DNA of 64,000 nucleotides from Cheiracanthium punctorium (taxonomy: Eukaryota; Arthropoda; Arachnida; Araneae; Cheiracanthiidae). The notes beneath the pieces were generated by a model, which saw only the letters and a program-made list of their open reading frames with translations, had not been told where the DNA came from and searched no databases. Below are positions 21,864-33,368 of the stretch, in pieces. Position 1 is the first letter of the stretch. Each line of letters opens with the position of its first letter. The stretch is from positions 444,001 to 508,000 of the forward strand of contig JAWZYV010006116.1 in the NCBI GenBank assembly GCA_038373885.1, in the 5' to 3' direction. A program made the position numbers and the translations under genes.

Positions 21864-23238
21864 GACATGTCGTTTGCTGGTATTCACATTCAATTGAATG
21901 AGGGTGTCAAGAACACCTTTAAAGAATTTATACTGCGACTAGAAAATGTTTTTGAAAGATTCGACCAATGCAGCAGTAAATTTGAATTAAAATATTCCTG
22001 GGGAATTAAATATTTCAGCTATTTATTTACCTACGATTTCTGAATAAAAATTAAACAATAAGTTTAATGTTGCATCGGCAAAATGTTATTTGCTTTAATT
22101 ATAGGAGAGGAGAGGAATTGCGCGCGAAATATTGATCAAATACGGGTTGTTTTAAGCAAAAATGATGGTTAACCTCTGATAACCAGATTTCATCTGATAC
22201 TTTGAAAATCATCGTGTTAAAAATACTTCCAAACTCAATTTGAAGGCAAGGATTCATTATAATAATAAAATTAGAATTAATTTACAAATAAAACAATAAT
22301 ATTTATTAACTTAATAAATTAATTCAGGGTGAATAAATATTCAGACAGTGTACTTCAGATATGCAGGTGTCATAAAACAATTCCACTCGAAACAAATATC
22401 TTCGTCTGAAATCAAAAATTTAAATGGCAATGAACAAGGGAGCTTGAAAATTCTCTTAATTGATGAAAATAATGCTGAAGCATACGATACCCTGACTGAT
22501 ATTACAGGGAATCTAGTTACTGTATGTAAAAATCGAACTGCAAAGAAAGCACGATAACCATGCTGGTTTGTTTTTTAGAAGGCTTATAGCTAAGAATCAT
22601 ATTCAGAGGGAGAATCACCATATTCAATACAGTAAGGGAGCCATTTTCAATATGAATATTTCTTGAATTACCATTCCGACACTTCAAAATATAGTCATTT
22701 TACGAGTATATTACTTGAGGATTTCGGAGGAGGAAGATGACAACAACCTCCTCGGGTTTGTGTGCCATTGTTTTAAAATTTTTCATTACGTATGATAAAT
22801 ACTGAAATAATCGTTATGAAAAATTAATATCGAAATTCGTATTGAAATGCCGTTTTACTGTCAAATACATGCCTTAATTTTCATTGCTCTTATATAAACT
22901 TTTGCATTGAAAGACATATGAAATTCGCAATTACAGTTTTATAAGCATTCACTCAGAGGATTCAGAGTGTAATAGCCCATTAATTTATATAAAGATCACT
23001 ACCCTTTCCTCGCAGAAAATTGTTGCTATGATGGGTTTTAACAGAAAACAATGTACAGCATAATGTATGTAGTGCATAATGTGTAACAGTATTCACTACA
23101 TTCTGATAACAGCGTTCAGAGCATAGAAAGCAGGACGCCTCATTCTATTTATTACAGGTGATCCACCTCCATCCATCGATTGATCCAATGAATCCATTTA
23201 TTGAAGAACTACTATAGCGAATATAAGAATATTAAAAA
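21864..23238. other. No gene seen
   Basis: AT-rich non-coding DNA. The 69-codon frame at 22348-22557 is not recognised as any family and lacks supporting signals. Confidence 0.4.
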
Positions 23239-25010
23239 ATGTCCAAGTCACGAAACAACAAAGACAAGATTAAAGAGTTTCTTGTTGCAGGTGAGGAATT
23301 TTTTTGGACATATCAGTTTGCAAATGCCAGGATTATCATAAATGTAAATGTAGAATTGAAATCCCAATAAGTTAACAAGACTTTTTAATGGATAAAAGGA
23401 TCTCGATGAAAGAAAGAAATATGATCATAGGACCACTCGATGAAAGCAAGTAAAAAGCTGGAACAAAATTTCAGAGGGAAAAAAAGAAGGTGATATAAAG
23501 AATGAAAACATCGATGAAGAACTGAGCAAAGGTATAGTATTTCTGAAGAACAACCTACTTCAGAAGAGAAAATGTCTGAAATATAAGCCTACTTTCTGGA
23601 GAAGCCATCTACTTCTAGAACTGACCAGATGCAGATTTGCATACCTAATCTAGCTGTTGCGTGTGACAGAACCGGTGTATCGGATAGGGGGACGGTTGCT
23701 TCTGCAGTACTTTATGACATTGGCGATGTAAATACAGAAAACCAAACGCAGATTATGGGCAGGAGTAAATTGAGAAGTGATCGAAGGAGAGTAAGAGATA
23801 CTTTACAGAGCACTTCCTTGCCACCAGAACAATTAAGAATACTTTTTGACAGTAAAATAATAGCATTATACTTTATGAAAAGAAAGGAGAGAATCTCCAT
23901 CGACTAATCAAAAAGGAAGAATACGTGATAACCTTAGAAGAACCTGAATCGTTTTATTTTAGCCACGTTATGGTTGTTAACACAGGGCACAGTTGTTAAT
24001 ACAGGGCAGAACCATGGTGTGATATCAAAACTAGAACATTTCCTAGGCCGGAAATTACATAAGTTTATCTGTTTATTTCACTGCAAGGAATTGCCACTCC
24101 AACATTTATTTCAAGTGCTTGACGGAAAAACTTCGGGCCCAAAGCCGTTCTCTGGCAACATTAGCCAGGATCTTCAATATTGTGAATGCTTGGAAGTTAG
24201 TAATTTCAATGCAATCGCTCTAGAATTTCACACTCTTGACCCAAAGGACTTAAGTAGTGATCAAAAATACATGTATGATATTTCCCTCGCCATTTCAGAT
24301 CTGGCAAACAGACAACCAGGTAAAATGTCATACTCAAGGTGTCTAACTACAGCTAATCGGATTCTACGGCTTTATGAATGCACTGAAAATCTATCGTAAG
24401 AGTAAAAAATTCTAAAAGATTTCGTTATGAAAGTATATGCCCTTACTTGATATGAGGTTGATAATCTTCCGCTGGTGCAATATGCTCTGTAACACTTGCT
24501 TGGAATGATAAAAAATCCACTTATTACCTGAGCATCTGAAAGTGGTTGTGTGTAAAGGTGATCAGAGAAATGCCTTTTTAGCACATTCCGAAAATATTTT
24601 GCTTTCTATGCTGCAAGACGAAAGGTAATATATTCGCGAGCTAGTACTAAGATGCATAATAAAAGCAAGAGAATAACGGCAATTTCTTAAAATACACATA
24701 TTCGAAAAACCAAAAGTAAATTTCCTCGCAGAAGAATACTTCGATCTAATTAACTGTTCAGATGAATGTTTGAGCGAACCTCCATTTACTCAAAATTTGA
24801 ATTAGGACAAATTTAAAAAAGATGATTTAAACTGGCTCTGCTATGAATATTGCCAAATTCTCCTGTCACTCGCAAGCAGTAGAGCGGCACATACAAATGG
24901 TAACTGAGGTAACTGAAGCCTCAGCGAGTGTTTCTCGTGAAAAAGCGAGAAATAGATTTATTAGTAATCGTTATAAATCTCGTTGCGATATGCCCTGATT
25001 TGAGACGAAA
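23239..25010 (+). pseudogene. Pseudogene of an uncharacterised multicopy arthropod protein
   Basis: A run of coding pieces in changing frames. It begins at ATG 23239 (MSKSRNNKDKIKEFL) and contains a 92-codon frame at 23629-23907. The best part is 23974-24399, which includes TVVNTGQNHGVISKLEHFLG, LFHCKELPLQHLFQVLDGKT and SYSRCLTTANRILRLYECTE. Further pieces follow: a run with LLSMLQDER..IRELVLR near 24600, a FLAEEYFDLINC segment near 24730, and a C-terminal segment near 24860-25005 (CHSQAVERHIQMVTEVTEAS). From memory these motifs match a protein found in many copies in arthropod and some other invertebrate genomes, with no established function; that match has not been checked. Stops and frameshifts make this copy non-functional. 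Confidence 0.6.
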
Positions 25011-25096
25011 AGACATTTTTTAAAATGTGGTGCTTCCACGCCACTTAATGAAGATTCTTGGAGAAACTGAAAAGTCCCAGAACGAGTTTCTTAATC

Positions 25097-25269
25097 AACA
25101 CGCATAGCTGCCAACTCTTCCGATTTTATCGGAAGATTTCCCACCACAATTTTAAGCAGTTTTATTTTGCATTAAAATTTTGGACTTATTTTAAGCTTGA
25201 ATTTTTTAGTAAAAATTAGTGGTGGAAAATCTTCCGATAAAACCGGAAGAGTTGGCAGCTATGAACACG
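25097..25269. mobile_element. MITE with CATAGCTGCC TIRs and 6-bp TSD (element A)
   Basis: A 161-bp element at 25103-25263 with inverted repeats of about 45 bp (CATAGCTGCCAACTCTTCCG ... CGGAAGAGTTGGCAGCTATG). It is flanked by AACACG at 25097-25102 and 25264-25269; a seventh base would also match if the TIR began one base later. The ends are shared with the larger element at 59236. No coding content. Confidence 0.85.
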
Positions 25270-27021
25270 CCATCACACGCTATACACTTTAATAAGAAAA
25301 TTAAAAACCTTTGTTTTATACCTATCCCTTTTTTATACCTATACCTGTACCTTTGTTTTATACCTATCATTAAAAGAATTTTCTTCGAAACTGGCGACTG
25401 TTGTGCCACCCGAAAATAACGTATGACAAAAAAAATATATATATCTAGCCAATAGGTAGCTATCGTAAATATAGGCATTAATAAATAGTTAAAATTTTTT
25501 TTTTGCCTCGTTTCACTCCATCCTACTGATCAGTCACACATTCCCCCCCCCCCCCATGATAAAGTCTCCTTGAAGCCTGGGAACGAACAGTTTCTAATCG
25601 GTGTCTCGCAGCGGTTCAGGAACTGAAAATTCCGTTTAAAAGATTGTCTCGATTTAGCTATAATAACCATTCAACTTCATGTTTCCCCCCTCTTGAATTT
25701 TGTTTTCTCTACTTTTTTTGCTACTTAAAGTTAATGACAATACAGTTTCAAATGTAAATTTTCATTTAAACAACTTTATTTAAGGGTGTAAACCATTGTG
25801 AATCCATCATCAACTATCAACACTCCTGTGAACTTCACATAAAATGTTTCCGATGCATGATTAGGATTTTTTTTAAACACAGTTGTGCTTTCCCCGTTTA
25901 AAAATTACGAAGTAATCGAATTTTTAAGAGGGCGGTTTAAATAACAGGTTCACATATGACTCAATAACAGGAATGCTGCGAACCAATAAACGACATCTTA
26001 AATTTTCAGATAGTGACACCTCGAAATTCTACAGTATTTAAAAACATATTTTTAAAGTTTTTAGTAAAATACTTTTATTTTCCTTTCTTTTCTTATAAAA
26101 TGAAAATTGCTTCTTAACAAGCTCTGATAGTATTTTTTCTGATAACCAAATTTTAAGGTGATAAACTCAATAGTTTTTTAGAAAAGTGTACTAAACTTAC
26201 ATACTGTTCAAAAATTTTCATAGGTATGTGTAAAATGTTAATTAGTTCTTAAAAACTAATTTATGAATCAAATTAAATATTTTATTTTACATAAAGACTA
26301 TAATGTGTGGATATACAGTGGACAAAAAATTTCATTCCTATATCAATTTTAAATAAGATACACAATGCTAAATCATTTGCAAAATCTGACTGTTTTTACA
26401 CTGGTATTTTAAAGGTCCTTTCAATTATGATTACGATTATGATTATATTTTTTTTAATTTTACACACTTTCAGAATTATCGATGCGCGAAAAAGCAAAAG
26501 CTTACGACGCCGATTAATTTTGAAAACTTTCAATTAACTCTCTTCATAAAAAGAATAAAAGTAATTTTACTGAGTGAGAAAAAAAAAATATTTGCATAAG
26601 AACAAACATAACGTAACGAATTTTTAGTCTAGTTGGTAAGCACAAACTTGACTGTATGGATGAAAACAAATACTTTTCGGAGAATACGCTTCGATTTTAA
26701 GCATCTTTTGTTTTCCTGGAATAACTTTTTGTTTCGCATGTGTGTTTTGATTTCATTATTCGTTAACTTAGTAACAAGAGCTTTTCTTTATTTGCTTAGT
26801 GCTTGTAATTATTTTTAAACAAATATTTATGAAATAAAACATTTTTTATCCAGCAATTTCTTTTAAATATTCGTTTTTCAATATTTTTTAAATATTCGTC
26901 GAAAATTTCTTATAAAAATGAAAAATGTAATACTCCAATACCGTTAAAAGCGCGATTCTTTTATTTTAATTCTTCTGCATCGATGATTTAAAAAAAATTT
27001 TGTACCACATGTAAAACCGTT
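25270..27021. other. No gene seen
   Basis: AT-rich. 25318-25372 contains a short CTTTGTTTTATACCTAT repeat, and 25542-25555 a run of C. Small open frames have no recognisable domains. Confidence 0.4.
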
Positions 27022-27044
27022 ATCGATCTATCTATCTATCTATC

Positions 27045-27108
<64 letters not shown>
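27022..27108. repeat. (ATCT)n(AT)n microsatellite
   Basis: About five ATCT units pass into a run of nearly 60 bp of AT. It directly abuts the reverse transcriptase fragment and probably marks its truncated 5' edge. Confidence 0.95.
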
Positions 27109-27110
<2 letters not shown>

Positions 27111-27354
27111 CAGCCTTAGTTTCAATACATATGATAAGCGTAAAGATTTTAGCTTTAAAGTAAATAGCTTTACTCATTTTTCCTCCTGCTTACATAAATC
27201 TGTATTTCGCAATATCATCTATAATCACTGCTGTAGAATCAAGTTTCTATGTTCTGATGATTTTAAAGTCTCCAATTTTAAATCTCTATTTCTGTCAGCT
27301 AGACAATACAACTATCCCACTAAGTTCCTAAAATCTATTATATACAATTCTTGA
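27109..27354 (+). pseudogene. Reverse transcriptase C-terminal fragment
   Basis: An 81-codon frame with no ATG start, stopping at TGA 27352-27354. It contains SFNTYDKRKDFSF, HCCRIKFLCSDDFKVSNF and YNYPTKFLKSIIY. The YDKR.DF..F, R...CS..., and F..R.YP...L pattern is that of the region after the polymerase core in Penelope-like or related invertebrate retroelements. The family call is from memory of the motif and moderately secure. The catalytic centre lies upstream and is missing. Confidence 0.6.
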
Positions 27355-27512
27355 TAATGATGTGTCTAATGTCTTTGTTAATTTACTGGAGGTTGGGTGG
27401 GGTTTTGGTTTTAAGGTTGTAATTGGATGGTTGGGTCGGGCGGAGGAAGTTTTTCTCATTAAAAAAAAAAAAAGTATATGTTTAAAAACAATTGCATATA
27501 TATATCTGGAGG

Positions 27513-27517
<5 letters not shown>

Positions 27518-27565
<48 letters not shown>
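27518..27565 (+). repeat. 48-A tract
   Basis: An uninterrupted run of A about 160 bp after the reverse transcriptase fragment, preceded by a G/T-rich segment. It could be the 3' poly(A) tail of the same retrotransposon copy or an A-rich SINE tail. Confidence 0.9.
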
Positions 27566-27566
<1 letters not shown>

Positions 27567-28310
27567 GGGGTTCCTATATTGTGATTATTCTGTCCTAAAC
27601 ATTATTTTTTATTTTTTTCTTATTTACTAGATTAATCTTCTGTCATACAATAACTTATTATACATACTTTGTCAATAATAATAATCATTATATTTTTTAA
27701 ACAATATGTTATATTTAATTTTGCTATACTATTTATTTTATTCAATCATTTTAATTTATTATTATTCAATATATATTTATTATATTAATATACCTGGATA
27801 TTCTTAAAATTTAATAATATTACCTTTTAGTATTTGGCAACTCCTATACTTTCATCTTTCCACTTTTACACTTGTATTTAGTGGCAACACCATTTTTCAC
27901 TTTTTACAATTCTTAGCATTGGCAACACATATCAATTGTTCAAATGAAATTTCCATGTGCTCAAGGTCTGGTATGTAAAATTATATTCCTATTTCTAATT
28001 TTTGTTATCTTTTTGATTTCTTCTTTCCTTTATATAGTAGGGTAGGGATCAGATGTGTGGAGTTAATATCTCTTCTGATATGCCACACAACCGAAACCCT
28101 ACTATTTGGTTTGCTGTAAATTACAATCCACTGTTTGTGGCCCCTGACGATGGTGACAGTGGTTATGATTTCCGTTCCATTATATTATCACAACAATTCT
28201 TGCACTTTATTTGGCTTCAAAATCTGGTTTCTAATTCTTGCTAATAGCTCTTATATTTTTATGCGAGATATGTCTTATTTGTAGTATGTTTTGTGTTTTA
28301 CTTGTTAGTT

Positions 28311-28312
<2 letters not shown>
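27566..28312. other. No gene certain
   Basis: AT-rich. The frame at 28053-28244 (63 codons) contains APDDGDSGYDFRSI but could not be assigned. TGGCAAC words recur at about 27836, 27882 and 27919. Confidence 0.35.

Positions 28313-28352
<40 letters not shown>
28313..28352. repeat. (AC)n(AT)n microsatellite
   Basis: A short CA run followed by about 35 bp of AT, ending at a TACAGGGTG transposon-like end. Confidence 0.9.
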
Positions 28353-28356
<4 letters not shown>

Positions 28357-28500
28357 GGTGAGTCGCTACCAGACTGACGAACTTGCAGGGTATGTAGGGG
28401 GTACAGAGACGGTTCAGAATCACATAGCAACGCGGGGTCGGAAACGTCATCTTCATCTACCTGTTAATAATCACTTTGAAAGAAGTGTTGAAGGCGTGTA
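28353..28500. mobile_element. Transposon end of the ACAGGGTG type
   Basis: TACAGGGTGAGTCGCTACC resembles the terminus of the foldback element at 11445 (ATACAGGGTGATTC). Only this end is visible; a matching inverted end was not located. The unit is GC-richer than the flanks. Low confidence. Confidence 0.35.
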
Positions 28501-28835
28501 TCTAATTTCTTAACCAAGTTTCAGAAACAATGGGTTTTCCTCAGACCATTTCATAAATGCAATGAAAGAAACAACTCTGAAATAACAATTTTTGTGAAGT
28601 GCAATGGGTAAAAGAGGGATAAGATTTTGAAAAACCATGGTCGGAAAGTTTACTATTACTATAACACTTCTTCTAAAGTGATTATTAACAGTGTTAGGTT
28701 GCGCACACTAACTTCAACATTTTTAAGCAACGCAACACATTTATTTCACAAAAACGTACAACATAATTTACAATTACCGTATTTCGTACATGTATTTTTA
28801 AAGAACTTCCTTCAACCATGGCTCACTGGGATATA

Positions 28836-29256
28836 TGCAGGCTGTCCAAAAAGCTCCGTTTTCCCGTACGAGTAAATTTTCGCCGATTTGTCGCTTTTAC
28901 CCAACGTTATCATTGTTGCCAACTCTGCCGGAGAAAATATGCCCAAAGCTAAAAGTATCCAGGAATGGATAACGATGGCCGCATTCGTAAACGCCAAACG
29001 AGTTTATCGTGTACGAATGCAGCCTTTTTTAGCACTTGAGTGCTATTTCGCTCGAGCACGGTTTTTGTGTAGACACGATTGTTATATTTGAATGTGTCAT
29101 TGTTATCCATTCCTGGATACTTTTAGCTTTGATTTTAGGCATATTTTATCCGGCAGAGTTGGCAACAGTGATAACGTTGGGTAAAAGCGACAAATCGGCG
29201 AAAATTTTCTCGTACGCAAAATCCCATAGGAGAAACTGGTTTCCGGACAGCCTGTA
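28836..29256. mobile_element. Hairpin MITE with GCAGGCTGTCC ends
   Basis: GCAGGCTGTCCAAAAAGCTC at the left and the complement ACAGGCTGTCCGGAAACC of the right end start arms of about 160 bp. Pairing continues through CTCGTACG, TTTCGCCGATTTGTCGC, CCAACGTTATCA and GGCATATTTT. The pairing also extends beyond these ends (TTCAACCATGGC..CACT vs TTGAAGCATGGC..CACT), so the element may be larger or has inserted in another palindrome. No coding sequence. Confidence 0.75.
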
Positions 29257-29490
29257 TTTATCCAAGTGAGCCAGCCATGCTTCAACGCACTTTTTTCCTT
29301 CATTTTAAAATTCCATCGCTTCTTCGTTGCCATTTCTGAATTCCTATTGCAATCATCAAAAACCGTGCTCTTACTCTAAATATTTGATAATAAAAATAAC
29401 GTTTACATTTTGCAATCCTGATATTTTAACTGTCCTCAGTTGAATTATATCAGTGCATTACTAATTGTACTACATTATTTTTATCAGTTT
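29257..29490. other. Outer flank of the hairpin element
   Basis: Includes the outer continuation of the inverted repeat to about 29300; the rest is AT-rich and featureless. Confidence 0.4.
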
Positions 29491-29608
29491 CTATGAGGCA
29501 TTGCCGTACCGCACCGGTTTCCGGACAATTCGTTTAGGCCTTTGGCTTTTGCGTTCCTCATCAGAATCTGCACTCGAGCTACTCCCAGCAAACACAGCCC
29601 TATCGGGA
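29491..29608 (-). pseudogene. Possible C-terminal tail of a retroelement polyprotein
   Basis: On the minus strand one frame reads DRAVFAGSSSSADSDEE then RKSQRPKRIVRKPVRYGNAS and a stop at 29491-29493. An acidic-Ser stretch followed by a basic RPKR..RKPVRY end is common at the C-terminus of retrotransposon pol proteins. No integrase motif was seen upstream. An open frame in a different register covers the same stretch and is probably a shadow. Low confidence. Confidence 0.35.
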
Positions 29609-31231
29609 ACGTGACGGACAACACCTTCTTTAACGATTCAGCGTTGGCATTGGCAGGGTGGTAATTGGAGCGATGTTGGTTCTGCGCCGGCAAAACAGCG
29701 TGGCACAATCAAAAGAAAATTGGTTTTGGGCACGCAGCGGTCTGATATCAGTTATATTTTAGGGTTATTCGGGTTAGCAAACGCGGTCGAGAAGCTAGTG
29801 CTCTATAGGATAAAGGCGATATTGCAACAGAAATAAGGTTTCAAGGTTTCTAAACTAATCTGTTTAAAACTGACAAAACAACAATTGTTAGTGATACTCA
29901 TTTTATATATATATATATATATGTATGTATATATTAGGGTGGTCACAAGAAATCAACTTTCGAATTTTTGGGGCGGCACCCCCCAAAAAGTTACCAATAG
30001 GCTCAAAAATGAGATTGGTTTCAGCTCATTTGCATAATATTAACCCGTGCCGCATTGAGGTTAAAGTTTAGAAAAATCGCGGTTTTTCGCAAAAAAAGCG
30101 GTCTTTCCATCATAAAATGGATAAAATTGAGTCTAGAAACATGGTGTTGTTCTCGTTTCAGAAGAAAACTTCCCGCCTTGATGAGTCACACGTCATTTTT
30201 ATGTAAAAACTTACAGATTTAACCCTCCAAGCGGTTGTTATGTCAAATCCCGTCCACTTTATTCCAGTTTTCACTGCAGTACATCTATAATAATAATCAT
30301 TTGTAACACTGAGATATCATAAAATATGTTTGATATTAAAGCTTGTATGTAATTTAGAATCCTTTATTTAAATAATTGCAAATCTTCCTGTTAAAAATTT
30401 TATTTTTTATAATTAATAAAAAATTATAATTTAAAAATTGCATCAGAAATTTACAGTGAAAACAACTTTAGATTATTTGCCCATTTCCAAAACGCTCTAG
30501 GGTAACATTCGGATCATATCTAGTCCTACTTATATGATATAAAAAGCACAAATATACTACAAACACATCTTTAGTTTTAATCACAATTGTAGAATAACAA
30601 TACGCCGTGAAAACTTTACTAAAATGCATAAATATACCATACGGCTATTGTTATTTCAATTCCCCCCCCACTATGTGCTAAAACCACCTTTAAAACAGAA
30701 AACAATCCGTATAAAAATACTTTATGAAAAAAAAAATACATTTGACGTATCCCTTGAGCCTGCTTCCATCCGTGGAATGACGGATGAAGGACCATTTCAG
30801 CATCGTCTACTAGACTTTTAAATGCATAATTCACTGTTGAAATGTCGGGAAAATGTATACATTTTAAATAATGAATTACATTAAATTGGTAGATTACCTC
30901 TTGCTAAATATAGTATCGTAAATTTTCATTATGGATAATAATTAAAATGGTATTAATTTAATGTGAATCAGTTAAATTTATCCTCTGTTATAAGAAAAAA
31001 TTGCTCTTCGAGCGTTAAATGTCTGAGGAATTGTTATTTCATTGGTATTTTAGGTATTTAGTTTCAAAATATTATGCCTATTTTTAGTATATGTGGGTAC
31101 AAAGATTTTTAATTAATCGAGATGATGTCATTAAATATCCAGCTGTGATGGGAAGTAGAGCTAAAGTATTTTAAATTTTTTCTCTGTTTTCCTGAACTGT
31201 TAGCTTTCATGCCTAAATTTAACCTCAAGTT
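29609..31231. other. No gene seen
   Basis: Contains an AT microsatellite (about 29904-29922), a TAGGGTGGTCACAAG motif (29936) that looks like a transposon end without a visible partner, and a C run at 30661-30669. Open frames at 30619-30834 overlap on both strands and are unrecognised. Confidence 0.4.
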
Positions 31232-31352
31232 AAGGACCCCCTAGTAGCACAACTAGTTCAAAAAATGTTTAAATTACGTTGGAAACACGTTTTTTGACGC
31301 TAAAAAACGTGTTTTAAACGTTTTTTGGACTAATTGTGCTACGAGGGTCCTA
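31232..31352. mobile_element. Hairpin MITE, about 120 bp
   Basis: Left AAGGACCCCCTAGTAGCACA and right TGTGCTACGAGGGTCCTA are inverted, and pairing runs on through CTAGTYCAAAAAA and AAACACGTTTTTT almost to the centre. The element is nearly one continuous imperfect hairpin. No clear target duplication. Confidence 0.7.
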
Positions 31353-31559
31353 GGTGATGGTACAAGATATGATATCAAGTAAATAAAACCTTCGTATTTT
31401 TAGTTCAAGTAATTTGTATTTATAGTAACTCATTGTAATTTAACAAGTTTTGGGTTTAAAACTATCAATTTCTTTTCGCAGTTAAATGGTATTCTATTTT
31501 TAATTTCTGCTTACCAAGAATATATATATATATATGATTTTGGTATAAAGTGTATATTG

Positions 31560-32460
31560 ATGTACTAAAACTGTACACGTGATATAAAATGTGTCTTAAT
31601 ATGCTAAACCTCTTCGTGAATTTTTATCGTCAATAGCCCAAGTTTCTATAAATAGTATTATCCGCATGCAAGTTTAAATGACATTGATAGTTAAACCTAT
31701 ACCCACTTTTCCATAAAATACGTAATGTTTGTTAACTGTACAAATAAAATACTACTAAAAATGTTAAGCAATGTGTAAAACTTTACTTTCATAGTAAAAC
31801 TAAAAACTTTATTGCACATAAAGTAAAAAATACATAAATCATATCGTATTAAATCTCTAAAATATGTAAATCAAGTTAAACTAAACACTACTTGTACGAA
31901 TTTGTTATATGCTTGAAAAAAGGTCGAAGTTCCATAGGAGTACAAATACAATATTACTAAAGGTACAATTTAGGCGTAAAAACCATACTTTTTTTTATTT
32001 ATCTATGAAAAACCAAGTTCGTTAACAGTAGAAAATATAAACTTGTACAAACGCAGCATACTAATCTATCAAAAATGTATGAACTTGGAAATAAATCTCA
32101 ACGAATAAAGAAAAAAATGTTTAGACTAAAGCTGTATACTATAACTTTACGCTATCTAAATTATTATTTGTAAAAACCAGCTACTAAACCCTTTATATAA
32201 TATAACCTTTTCGCGAATCAAGTTCGCTAACAGTAGCAGAAATGTATTATAATAGGTATCAATGTTTAAAAACCACACTTTTATATTCTCGCAAACTGCT
32301 ATTTTCTCAACAAAAATACGCTATAATCCGTAACGGTATACATAAAAGCTATAACTAAAAATTAGAACTAGGTATTAAAACTATGTTTTAATAATCATTT
32401 ATGAAATTTAGATTGGTAACAGTAAAAATAAATAAATAAATGAACTTCAAAAATTAATCC
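31560..32460. repeat. Degenerate tandem repeat, about 200-bp period
   Basis: The motif GTTCGYTAACAGTAG...AAAT recurs near 32020, 32229 and 32407, with a weaker form near 31728, and each is surrounded by similar AT-rich context and CTATTTATGAA-like words. Probably an old diverged satellite; boundaries uncertain. Confidence 0.4.
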
Positions 32461-32499
32461 AATTCCCCTTATTTCTGAAAATCAACATTCAAATAAAGG

Positions 32500-32640
32500 G
32501 TTCATGACCTAATAGTTAAAGCCGGCAATCATTAGCTCTTAAATTCTTTTGCTGCTAGTGGTTTCGAATCCGAGCAAAATTTTCTCTGTCTGAAAAATCA
32601 AAATTCAAATTGAATCTAAGTCCCCTTACTAAAAAAAAAA
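32500..32640 (+). mobile_element. tRNA-derived SINE
   Basis: GACCTAATAGTTAAAGCC (32505-32522) fits box A and GGTTTCGAATCCGAG (32560-32574) is an almost canonical box B, about 40 bp apart. It is followed by an A-rich tract. No acceptor pairing, so SINE rather than tRNA gene. Confidence 0.65.
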
Positions 32641-32759
32641 TTACAAGTTCCCTTATGTAGAGAAATCCTTATCATCCCTTTCCACATCCGGTTATACTGA
32701 TAAGGCAAAGACAGACAGAGGGGCAGGAGGCAGTCGGGGGAAAGCACTGAACCTCCACA

Positions 32760-32773
32760 GGTACCGCGGTACC
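32760..32773. repeat. Perfect palindrome GGTACCGCGGTACC
   Basis: A 14-bp exact palindrome in a locally GC-rich segment (32690-32780) downstream of the SINE. It may be part of the SINE tail or a separate repeat. Confidence 0.7.
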
Positions 32774-33045
32774 GGAAAATTAACATCTTCCACATGAGGT
32801 GAACTCTCCTCTACTAGTGGTGACTGAGAACTCAAAAAACAAGAATGCAATATAGCTTATAAAAACTGATATAACATACCTTTTTTGTGGGGGGGGGGAG
32901 GAGTAATGGAACCCCTTTTCTTTGCCTACATGTGTTCGCATATAAAAATTAATTTTTAAAAAGGCGAAAGAAAAATAAATTCATAAATAGAATTTGAAAT
33001 CTTTGCAGTTGGAGAAACACACATTAGAGAAAATATTGCTACGTA

Positions 33046-33368
33046 TCTCTCTATTCTAAAAAAAAGTAAAGGCCGCTGTCGCCGCTGTCAAAGCTTATGG
33101 ACCTATCTCCTCCTAAACCGTAGGGATTTGAGTTTCGACTAAGGTGCCCACAGATTCGAAAAATTCCGAGGAACCTGCTAAGCTGATTTAAATTTCGAAA
33201 ATCGAATTATTTTAGAAGATATTAATAAAAAACTGAAAAAATAAACCGAATGGTTGCCAGATTTGGCATAAAATCATTCATTCCTTTGCAGCAAAGCGTT
33301 TCCAAGTATCTAGAATCGCGTGAAATTTACAAACATGAGTTAGAATTACGCCCATTTTACGCCAAAAT
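33046..33368 (+). repeat. Direct repeat copy 1 (block A)
   Basis: Starts TCTCTCTATTCTAAAAAAAA and ends near CATTTTACGCCAAAAT. About 93% match by eye to 34617-34938, with small indels. It is followed immediately by a block B (33372-33426) whose partner precedes copy 2. A family of unknown class; no coding. Confidence 0.85.

Noticed and set aside
28053..28244. 63-codon frame as a gene fragment
   Set aside because: The product could not be linked to any family and no splice sites or neighbours support it.
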